Below, one piece after another: positions 6,670 through 12,446 of a DNA stretch of 23,418 nucleotides. The stretch covers positions 1-23,418 of the forward strand of contig JADHYL010000006.1 in assembly GCA_016782495.1 (NCBI GenBank). The letters run 5' to 3'. The position numbers and the translations under genes are program-made. A model generated the notes under the pieces. It was not told the origin of the DNA. It saw only the letters and a program-made list of their open reading frames with translations, and searched no databases. How positions within the stretch are numbered: the stretch's first letter is position 1; every line of letters begins with the position of its first letter. Source of the DNA: Candidatus Omnitrophota bacterium. GTDB lineage: Bacteria > Omnitrophota > Gorgyraeia > JABMRN01 > RBG-13-46-9.

Positions 6670-7704
6670 ATGAGCATAAAAAGAATAGGGGTTTTGACGG
6701 GTGGAGGTGACTGCCCCGGACTTAATCCAGCCATAAGAGCTATCGTCAGAAAAGCCGATAGGGAGAACATAGCCGTAGTGGGCATCAAAAACGGGTGGAA
6801 GGGCCTCATAGAAGAAGACGCGCTTGAGCTTAGCTTAAGGGCCGTTTCCGGAATACTACCCAAAGGCGGAACGATTCTCGGGACGAGTAGAACTAACCCT
6901 TATAAAGAAAGAGGGAGTCTAGAAAAACTTAAAAAGACTTTCAGCGCCCTTAATTTAGAGGCGTTAATCGTCATAGGGGGCGAAGATACGCTTGGAGTCG
7001 CCTCGAAGCTTTCCAAAGAAGGCCTTAAAGTGGTAGGGGTGCCGAAGACCATTGACAATGACCTATCATGCACCGATTTCACATTCGGTTTTGACACCGC
7101 CGTAAACATAGCGACCGAAGCAATAGACAGGTTACACACGACAGCCGAAAGCCACCATCGCATAATGGTCGTAGAGATAATGGGCCGCTACGCCGGCTGG
7201 ATCGCTACATATGCGGGGATCGCGGGCGGAGCCGATATTATTCTAATACCGGAGATCCCTTTCTCGGTAGACGAGGTATGCGACCTCATAAAAAAGAGGC
7301 ACACCGGCGGAAAAGATTTCAGCATTATTGTCGTGGCCGAGGGGGCAAAGCTTAAAGAACACGATCTCGTCCTGCAAAATAAAGAAAAAGACGCTTTCGG
7401 GCACGTTCTTCTGGGCGGCATCGGGCAATTCTTAAGCAAGGAATTGGAAAGAAAAACCGGCTACGAAACGCGCGTTACGGTATTGGGGCACGTCCAAAGA
7501 GGCGGAACGCCGAGCGCATTTGACCGCGTTCTAGCCACCAGGTTCGGCGTAAAGGCAGTGGAACTGGTTATTGCGGGAAAGTTCGGAAAGATGGTGAGCT
7601 TAAAAGGGAACGATATCGTAGATGTTCCTCTGGAAGACGCCGTGGGCACGCTTAAAACCGTGGACATGAAACTTTACGACATCGCCAAAATATTTTTCGG
7701 GTAA
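6670..7704 (+). CDS. pfkA: 6-phosphofructokinase, predicted pyrophosphate-dependent
   Basis: Phosphorylates fructose 6-phosphate at C1. The 344 residues show TGGGDCPGLN (10-19), GTSRTNPY (71-78), PKTIDND (125-131, catalytic aspartates D129/D131), MGRYAGWIA (171-179) and HVQRGGTPSAFDR. Two residues that distinguish donors are visible. The ATP-type GGDGS loop reads GGEDT here (103-107), placing Asp106 at the position of ATP-PFK Gly104. Lys126 in PKTIDND replaces Gly124. This pair is the known signature of PPi-dependent enzymes, which run reversibly. ATG 6670 follows a GAGGTGG ribosome site. The donor assignment is inference; mixed-type enzymes exist. Confidence 0.93.
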   Translation: MSIKRIGVLTGGGDCPGLNPAIRAIVRKADRENIAVVGIKNGWKGLIEEDALELSLRAVSGILPKGGTILGTSRTNPYKERGSLEKLKKTFSALNLEALIVIGGEDTLGVASKLSKEGLKVVGVPKTIDNDLSCTDFTFGFDTAVNIATEAIDRLHTTAESHHRIMVVEIMGRYAGWIATYAGIAGGADIILIPEIPFSVDEVCDLIKKRHTGGKDFSIIVVAEGAKLKEHDLVLQNKEKDAFGHVLLGGIGQFLSKELERKTGYETRVTVLGHVQRGGTPSAFDRVLATRFGVKAVELVIAGKFGKMVSLKGNDIVDVPLEDAVGTLKTVDMKLYDIAKIFFG

Positions 7705-7707
7705 GCA

Positions 7708-7770
7708 TTCCCCACACTTACGCGTGGGGAAACATATGTTTCGAAGGATACCACACGCGTAAGCGTGTGG
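7708..7770 (+). repeat. Hairpin-palindrome-hairpin in the pfkA-gmhA gap
   Basis: TTCCCCAC (7708-7715) pairs with GTGGGGAA (7724-7731). The perfect palindrome AACATATGTT lies at 7731-7740. CCACACGC (7751-7758) pairs with GCGTGTGG (7763-7770) around a GTAA tetraloop. The reverse complement of the second hairpin matches the first in about 16 of 20 positions, so the two are related and could also pair with each other. There is no T-run. The second stem ends directly against the gmhA ribosome site. Confidence 0.65.
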
Positions 7771-7776
7771 AGGAGA
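7771..7776 (+). promoter_or_regulatory. Ribosome binding site fixing the gmhA GTG start
   Basis: AGGAGA lies six bases before GTG 7783. An upstream in-frame GTG at 7765 lies inside the hairpin and has no ribosome site, so 7783 is preferred. Confidence 0.6.
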
Positions 7777-7782
7777 ATAACG

Positions 7783-8361
7783 GTGAAAAACAAAGTTAGA
7801 GATATAATAGAATCGAGTCAAAAGACGAAGAGCACGCTTTTGTCGGAAGAGAATCTGGCGTTAATCGGAAAAATAGCCGAAACAATAATCTCGTCCTTAA
7901 AAAAAGAGGGCAAGGTTATAATTTTCGGAAACGGCGGAAGCGCCGCTGACAGCCAGCACATGGCTGCCGAGCTTGTCGGGCGTTTTAAAAAAGAACGTAA
8001 AGGCATCCCGGCTATCGCATTAACGACGAATACGTCCACGATAAGCGCGCTTTCGAACGATTACGGATATGACGTAATTTTTAAACGCCAGGTCGAGGCG
8101 CTGGGGAAAGCCGGCGATACGGCCATCGGCATATCAACAAGCGGCGCTGCGAAAAATGTCATCCAGGCGATGGCGCTGGCGAAGGAAATGGGTCTTGAAA
8201 CGATTGCGCTAACCGGAAAGGGCGGCGGGGAGCTTAAAGGGATATCTAAACTTGCGCTGGTAGTCGAATCCGCCGATACCGCCAGGATTCAGGAAGCCCA
8301 CATCTTGATTATACATATACTGTGTGAGCTAATCGAAGATAGCCTAAGTAGCGGTAAGTAA
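7783..8361 (+). CDS. gmhA: Sedoheptulose-7-phosphate isomerase
   Basis: Converts sedoheptulose 7-phosphate to D-glycero-D-manno-heptose 7-phosphate, the first step to ADP-heptose for LPS core. The 192 residues form a SIS-domain protein with FGNGGSAADSQHMAAELVGRF (48-68, E63 probably catalytic), TTNTSTISALSNDYGYD, GISTSGAAKNV and TARIQEAHI (166-174, H173 probably catalytic). All match GmhA rather than GlmS or KpsF. GTG 7783 is chosen for its ribosome site. It is followed by rfaE2, the adenylyltransferase of the same pathway. The heptose kinase and phosphatase are not in the window. Confidence 0.94.
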   Translation: MKNKVRDIIESSQKTKSTLLSEENLALIGKIAETIISSLKKEGKVIIFGNGGSAADSQHMAAELVGRFKKERKGIPAIALTTNTSTISALSNDYGYDVIFKRQVEALGKAGDTAIGISTSGAAKNVIQAMALAKEMGLETIALTGKGGGELKGISKLALVVESADTARIQEAHILIIHILCELIEDSLSSGK

Positions 8362-8377
8362 AAACCTCCAAGTCGAG

Positions 8378-8851
8378 ATGAAAAAAATAAAAAAGCTCGG
8401 GGACCTTAAAAAAATCGTCTCTAAATTAAAGCGGTCGGGCAAGATCACCGTGTTTACGAACGGGTGTTTTGACATACTGCACTACGGCCACGTGGAATAT
8501 CTAAAAAAGGCAAAAAAGCTCGGCGATGTTCTTATTATAGGACTGAACAGCGATTCGTCCGTAAGAAAAATCAAAGGTAAGAAAAGGCCGGTGGTCGGGG
8601 AAAGCCAGAGGGCAGCCGTTTTGTCCGCCCTGGAAGCGGTGGATTTCGTAACTATCTTCGGCGAAAAAACTCCCGAGAGACTCATAAAGGCCATTACTCC
8701 TGGGGTGCTCGTAAAAGGCGGTGACTGGAAAAAGGAAAATATCGCGGGAGCCGACTATGTCAAAAGAACCGGGGGCAGCGTTATAACCATACCTTTCGTC
8801 AAGGGTTATTCTACCACGGGACTTTTAAAGCGGATAAGACGTTTCGCATAG
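8378..8851 (+). CDS. rfaE2: D-glycero-beta-D-manno-heptose 1-phosphate adenylyltransferase
   Basis: Activates heptose 1-phosphate with ATP to ADP-heptose. The 157-residue protein is the C-terminal (adenylyltransferase) half of HldE as a separate gene. The nucleotidyltransferase signature TNGCFDILHYGHVEYL includes the HxGH motif at H35-H38. GLNSDSSVRKIKGKKRP binds nucleotide, and the YSTTGLLKRI end matches the STT motif of the family. No strong ribosome site precedes ATG 8378, and the 16-base gap after gmhA suggests coupled translation. Together with gmhA it implies an LPS-bearing outer membrane. Confidence 0.93.
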   Translation: MKKIKKLGDLKKIVSKLKRSGKITVFTNGCFDILHYGHVEYLKKAKKLGDVLIIGLNSDSSVRKIKGKKRPVVGESQRAAVLSALEAVDFVTIFGEKTPERLIKAITPGVLVKGGDWKKENIAGADYVKRTGGSVITIPFVKGYSTTGLLKRIRRFA

Positions 8852-8852
8852 A

Positions 8853-9281
8853 ATGAATAAAATCCTAAGGCTTATTGACGCAAACCTTAACAGAACCCTG
8901 GAGGGCCTAAGGGTATGCGAAGATATAGCCAGATTCATATTGGAGAATAAGAAGCTATCAGCCTCTTTTAAAAACATAAGGCAAAAGGCGGGCTCGCTTG
9001 CCGGAAAAATACAAAAAGAAAAAAGCGCTGTCGTAGAATTCCGCAACGTAAGAAAAGACATCGGAAAAAAAACGACCATTCGCGAAGCGAAAAGGATAGA
9101 CATAGCGCACGTTTTTACAGCCAATGTTCAGCGCGTAAAAGAATCCCTGAGGGTCCTGGAAGAGGCATCTAAGCTTTTTGACAAAAAAATATCCCAGGCA
9201 TTTAAAAAAATGCGCTTTAGGACTTACGAACTGGAGAAAAAATCTCGTGCCGAATTGGAAGCTTTATTGCATAATAGATAG
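8853..9281 (+). CDS. thiD2: ThiD2-type hydroxymethylpyrimidine phosphate kinase
   Basis: A 142-residue helical, basic protein. The start ILRLIDANLNRTLEGLRVCE followed by DIARF is the hallmark of the ThiD2 domain. That domain is often found fused to the N-terminus of ThiE and has been proposed as an alternative HMP-phosphate kinase replacing ThiD. Further blocks are VEFRNVRKDIG (61-71) and ANVQRVKESLRVLEEASKL (about 90-108). It starts one base after the rfaE2 stop and overlaps thiE by 35 bases in a different frame. With ThiC and ThiE as neighbours the HMP-P kinase role fits well. The family name is from memory, and the function is inferred from family plus context. Confidence 0.8.
   Translation: MNKILRLIDANLNRTLEGLRVCEDIARFILENKKLSASFKNIRQKAGSLAGKIQKEKSAVVEFRNVRKDIGKKTTIREAKRIDIAHVFTANVQRVKESLRVLEEASKLFDKKISQAFKKMRFRTYELEKKSRAELEALLHNR
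9232..9236 (+). promoter_or_regulatory. Ribosome binding site for thiE inside thiD2
   Basis: TGGAG lies ten bases before GTG 9247, within the thiD2 coding region. It is the only start with a ribosome site before the ThiE fold begins (WKLYCIIDRK), so it decides the thiE start. Confidence 0.5.
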
Positions 9282-9843
9282 AAAGCTAATAAAACGTAGA
9301 TCCCCCGTAAAAATCGCAAAGGCGCTATTTAAAGATGGGGCGGATATCGTCCAGATAAGGTTTAAAAATTTTCCGTCTTACAGGCTTCTTCCTATTGTAA
9401 AACAAATTCAAAAGTCGGCCTCATCGTGCGGCAAAATTTTAATCATAAACGACAGACCTGACGTCGTTTTGGCGGCGGGCGCGAATGGGGTGCATCTGGG
9501 AAGCGGCGATCTTTCCGTAAAGACCGTTCGCCGTTTACTTAAACCCCGCTCCGTAATCGGCAAAACAGTGCACAGCGCTAAAGAGGCCGAAAATACGCGT
9601 TTTGAAAACGTTGACTATCTGGGGGTGGGCCCCGTTTTTAAGACCCCCCTTAAGAGATACATCAAAGAGCGTGGCGTAAATTTTGTTAGAAAAATAGGCC
9701 GCTTGAGTCCGTTACCGCTATTCGCGATAGGTGGCATTAATAAGGATAATGCGAAAACCGTGCTGGCAGCGGGCGTTCGGGGCATTTGCGTTGCGCGGGC
9801 TATATCCGACGCGAAGACGATACTTAAGAGAAAGAAAAAATGA
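9247..9843 (+). CDS. thiE: Thiamine-phosphate synthase
   Basis: Joins HMP diphosphate to the thiazole phosphate to form thiamine phosphate. The 198-residue TIM barrel shows LYCIIDRK at the start, DGADIVQIRFKN, LIINDRPDVVLAAGANGVHLG, IGKTVHSAKEA, DYLGVGPVFKTPLK and PLFAIGGINKDN. The motif order and length fit ThiE. GTG 9247 is chosen because the barrel begins six codons later. The frame is open back to 9178 but that part only overlaps thiD2. The 35-base overlap with thiD2 in another frame looks like a split version of a ThiD2-ThiE fusion. It overlaps thiC by four bases. Confidence 0.92.
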   Translation: MPNWKLYCIIDRKLIKRRSPVKIAKALFKDGADIVQIRFKNFPSYRLLPIVKQIQKSASSCGKILIINDRPDVVLAAGANGVHLGSGDLSVKTVRRLLKPRSVIGKTVHSAKEAENTRFENVDYLGVGPVFKTPLKRYIKERGVNFVRKIGRLSPLPLFAIGGINKDNAKTVLAAGVRGICVARAISDAKTILKRKKK

Positions 9844-11144
9844 CGATTATAGAAAAGGTTAAAAAAAATACGGAAGTCGCGCTAATAAAAAACGTGGCGA
9901 AAACCGAGGGGGTAGCTCCTTGTGAGATAATTCGCGGCATAGCCGACGGAACCATAGTCATACCCAAAAATAGAAAGAGGCGCATTAAAAAACCCTGCGC
10001 CATAGGTAAGGGCTTGCGGACAAAAATAAATGCCAATATCGGAACCTCTCTTGATATTCCGAGCATAGACGGCGAGCTTAGAAAATTAAAGGTTTCGGAA
10101 AAGTTCGGCGCGGACACCATCATGGATCTTTCAACGAGCAAAAATTTGAAAAACGTAAGGAAGGAAATTCTTGAAAATTCAAACATACCTTTAGGGACCG
10201 TGCCGATATATGAGATAGCGGTTTTGGGCGCGAAAAAATACGGTGGTGTTGAAAATATTCCCGAAAGCTTTTTTATTGACGTTATAGAAAGACAGGCCAA
10301 AGAAGGAGTGGATTTTTTCACGATCCACGCTGGTGTGACACAAAAAACGCTTCAAGCTTTAAAGTCGAGCGATCGCATCATGGGAATAGTCTCAAGGGGC
10401 GGAGCGATCCTCATGGAATGGATGCTGAAAAACTCCAAGGAAAACCCCCTTTATAAGCAATTTGACGAAATAATCGGCATAGCGAAAGAATTTGACATAA
10501 CCTTAAGCCTGGGGGACGGCATGCGGCCCGGCGCCGTAATTGACGCGACAGATGAACCGCAGATTGAGGAGCTTTTGGTTCTCGGCGCCTTGCAGAAAAA
10601 AGCTTTTCGTAGCGGCGTCCAGGTTATCATAGAGGGGCCCGGCCACGTCCCGATAAATCAGATAAAAACAAATGTTGAGCTGGAAAAAGCCATCTGTAAC
10701 GGCGCGCCTTTTTACGTCCTTGGGCCCATCGTTACGGATATAGCGCCCGGTTATGACCACATCACAAGCGCGATAGGGGGGGCTCTGGCGGCAAGTTACG
10801 GAGCGGATTTCCTTTGTTATGTAACCCCGGCCGAGCATTTGAGGCTCCCCAGCATAGAAGATGTGAAAGAGGGGGTTATCGCGTCAAAAATTGCCGCGCA
10901 CGCGGCCGATATAGCAAAAAACGCGCCCGGCGCAATCGAAAGGGATATAGAGATATCGAAGGACCGCTTCTGGCGGAACTGGGAAAAGCAGTTCAACTTA
11001 GCTATCGATCCGGAAAAATGCAGGGAGTACAGAAAAAGTTCGTCCCCTAAGATAAAAGATGTCTGCACAATGTGCAGCGAATACTGTTCTCTTAAAATTA
11101 GCGAAAGATGCCTTACCTCGAAAGGTAAGCTACGAAGGACGTAA
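9840..11144 (+). CDS. thiC: Phosphomethylpyrimidine synthase
   Basis: A radical-SAM-type enzyme that rearranges aminoimidazole ribotide to HMP phosphate. The 434 residues correspond to the shorter ThiC form. Visible blocks are NANIGTS (44-50), ADTIMDLSTS, NSNIPLGTVPIYE, GVDFFTIHAGVT, ISRGG-like VSRGG, LSLGDGMRPG, EGPGHVPINQI, LGPIVTDIAPGYDHITSAIGG (split here as GPIVTDIAPGYD and HITSAIGG), and CYVTPAEHL. The C-terminal iron-sulfur cysteines are C409, C412 and C416, spaced CxxCxxxC. The last residues (LRRT and stop) are encoded by a heptad repeat array that starts inside the gene at 11132. Its start overlaps the thiE stop (ATGA). Confidence 0.96.
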   Translation: MTIIEKVKKNTEVALIKNVAKTEGVAPCEIIRGIADGTIVIPKNRKRRIKKPCAIGKGLRTKINANIGTSLDIPSIDGELRKLKVSEKFGADTIMDLSTSKNLKNVRKEILENSNIPLGTVPIYEIAVLGAKKYGGVENIPESFFIDVIERQAKEGVDFFTIHAGVTQKTLQALKSSDRIMGIVSRGGAILMEWMLKNSKENPLYKQFDEIIGIAKEFDITLSLGDGMRPGAVIDATDEPQIEELLVLGALQKKAFRSGVQVIIEGPGHVPINQIKTNVELEKAICNGAPFYVLGPIVTDIAPGYDHITSAIGGALAASYGADFLCYVTPAEHLRLPSIEDVKEGVIASKIAAHAADIAKNAPGAIERDIEISKDRFWRNWEKQFNLAIDPEKCREYRKSSSPKIKDVCTMCSEYCSLKISERCLTSKGKLRRT

Positions 11145-11253
11145 GACGAAGGACGAAGGACGATTAGAAGGACAAAGTTTTTTAAAAAACGTGATTTTGC
11201 GAATCGTCCATCGTCCGAGCGAGCGAAGCGAGCGGACGTCCCACGTCCTACGT
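11132..11253 (+). repeat. Palindromic heptad-repeat element between thiC and tRNA-Gly (copy 2)
   Basis: Four 7-base units ACGAAGG, ACGTAAG, ACGAAGG, ACGAAGG (11132-11159) lead to ACGATTAG, a spacer and the perfect palindrome GTTTTTTAAAAAAC (11177-11190). Then comes an inverted array: GGACGAAGGACGATT (11151-11165) is matched by its reverse complement at 11202-11216 with one mismatch. ACGTCCCACGTCCTACGT (11236-11253) is the inverted form of the heptads, separated by GAGCGAGCGAAGCGAGCG. The left half equals copy 1 at 4531-4592. The array begins inside thiC and supplies its stop codon. Confidence 0.7.
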
Positions 11254-11276
11254 AACGAAGTAATGGGTTGAGAAAC

Positions 11277-11347
11277 GCGGCTATAACACAATGGTAGTGT
11301 GCCAGCTTCCCAAGCTGGTTACGCGGGTTCGATCCCCGCTAGCCGCT
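11277..11347 (+). tRNA. tRNA-Gly, anticodon CCC
   Basis: A 71-base cloverleaf. The acceptor stem is GCGGCTA/TAGCCGC with discriminator T. The D stem is ACAC/GTGT with loop AATGGTA. The anticodon stem is CCAGC/GCTGG with loop TTCCCAA, giving anticodon CCC at 11309-11311. The variable part is TTAC, and the T stem is GCGGG/CCCGC with loop TTCGATC. All stems pair fully. The CCA end is not encoded. The gene reads GGG codons. It sits 23 bases after the palindromic heptad element. Confidence 0.97.
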
Positions 11348-11378
11348 CTTACAAGCTGCGGCCTCGGAGAAAAAAGAT

Positions 11379-11744
11379 ATGAAGTATTTAGTTACGTTTA
11401 TAGCAGTGCTGTTAGTTGCCGGAATGCTTTTCGCGGAAATGGTTGAGAAACCCGGCGGGAAGGTTGCGGTGCCGGATGGAATCGTAACCGCCGGGGAGGC
11501 TGTTTTTGAGTTTGAGTATTATGATTATGTCGAGTTAAGGATGCACAAAATACAGTGGATCTACGACTCGCTTGACGGTGAAAGCATCACGCTTTTAGAG
11601 AAGGATAATTACGGCGATGAAAAAATAGTTGAGGTTCCGCTTGTCGGACCCTCAAAAAATGAGGGATATCTGAAGGTGCAAGCATTTATCGTAAAACTGA
11701 CTGTCGGCCCGGAAGAAAACCTAACAGCTTTATTATTGGAATAA
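11379..11744 (+). CDS. Small exported protein of unknown function
   Basis: A 121-residue protein with a clear signal peptide: MKYLVTFIAVLLVAGMLFA, cleavage likely after residue 19. The mature part is acidic and rich in beta-type segments (EAVFEFEYYDYVELRMHKI, then ITLLEKDNYGDEKIVEVPL). No cysteines, repeats or known motif were recognised. CGGAG at about 11364 could serve as ribosome site. It is six bases upstream of the NlpD-like lipoprotein gene, so an envelope role is plausible. I do not recognise the family. Confidence 0.75.
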   Translation: MKYLVTFIAVLLVAGMLFAEMVEKPGGKVAVPDGIVTAGEAVFEFEYYDYVELRMHKIQWIYDSLDGESITLLEKDNYGDEKIVEVPLVGPSKNEGYLKVQAFIVKLTVGPEENLTALLLE

Positions 11745-11750
11745 ATAATT

Positions 11751-12431
11751 ATGTTTCATACGAGATACGGATTTTTGTTCGTTTTCCTACTTGCCACGCT
11801 ATCCATCGCGGGTTGCGCGACAACAAGCTATCATCCGAGCGATACCATGAGGACCTCGGTGCCCGGATTTTACCATGAGGTCCAAAGAGGACAGACCCTT
11901 TGGCACATATCAAAGATTTACGACGTGAATTTTGAGAAACTCATAAGCGCTAATCACCTGCCGGATGCGAGCAAAATAGAGGTGGGCCAGCTTATATTTA
12001 TTCCGAACAAAAGCAAAGAAGCGCTCGGCGGTAGTAGGATCGAAAAAAGCAAGACATTCGAGAACTTTATCTGGCCGGTCCGCGGAACCGTAGTCTCATA
12101 TTTCGGCTCCACGAAGGATCTGGTTAAGAACAAGGGCATTGATATAGAAGCCAGGGAGCTCGCCGGAGTTGCCGCATCCCGAAGCGGCAGGGTAACGTTT
12201 GCCAGCGACAATCTGAAAGGATACGGAAAGACAATAATAATCGACCATCGGGATGGCTTTCAGACGGTTTACGCGTACAACGCGCAAAATCTCGTAACCC
12301 TTGATCAGGCCGTAAAGCAGGGCGAAATTATAGCAAAGGTGGGCAGAACCGGCAGGGCCGCCAAACCGATGCTTCATTTTGAGGTCAGAAAAAACCATGA
12401 ACCGCAAAACCCGTTTTATTATTTGCCGTGA
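11751..12431 (+). CDS. NlpD-like lipoprotein: LysM plus degenerate M23 (LytM) domain
   Basis: A 226-residue lipoprotein. The signal peptide ends in a lipobox IAGC with C22. A LysM domain (about 42-86, HEVQRGQTLWHISKIYDVNF) binds peptidoglycan. The M23 domain (about 107-226) has WPVRGTVVSYFG and KNKGIDIEA. Active M23 enzymes have HxxxD, YAH and HxH motifs. Here they read N127..D131, YAY (Y176) and MLH (M207, H209), so the zinc site is mostly lost. This is the pattern of NlpD/EnvC, which activate periplasmic amidases instead of cutting peptidoglycan. The end (NPFYYLP) also resembles NlpD. The amidase partner is not in the window. Confidence 0.88.
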   Translation: MFHTRYGFLFVFLLATLSIAGCATTSYHPSDTMRTSVPGFYHEVQRGQTLWHISKIYDVNFEKLISANHLPDASKIEVGQLIFIPNKSKEALGGSRIEKSKTFENFIWPVRGTVVSYFGSTKDLVKNKGIDIEARELAGVAASRSGRVTFASDNLKGYGKTIIIDHRDGFQTVYAYNAQNLVTLDQAVKQGEIIAKVGRTGRAAKPMLHFEVRKNHEPQNPFYYLP

Positions 12432-12446
12432 AAAAATAGGTGGACT

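Noticed and set aside
8362..8852. Possible TPP riboswitch before the thi genes
   Set aside because: thiD2 starts one base after the rfaE2 stop, so there is no leader, and no THI-box sequence was seen.
11151..11216. Transcription terminator after thiC (T6 next to an A-run)
   Set aside because: The T-run lies within the loop of the larger inverted repeat and is part of a palindrome, not a run directly after a stem; the same sequence recurs between accB and accC, which suggests a repeat.
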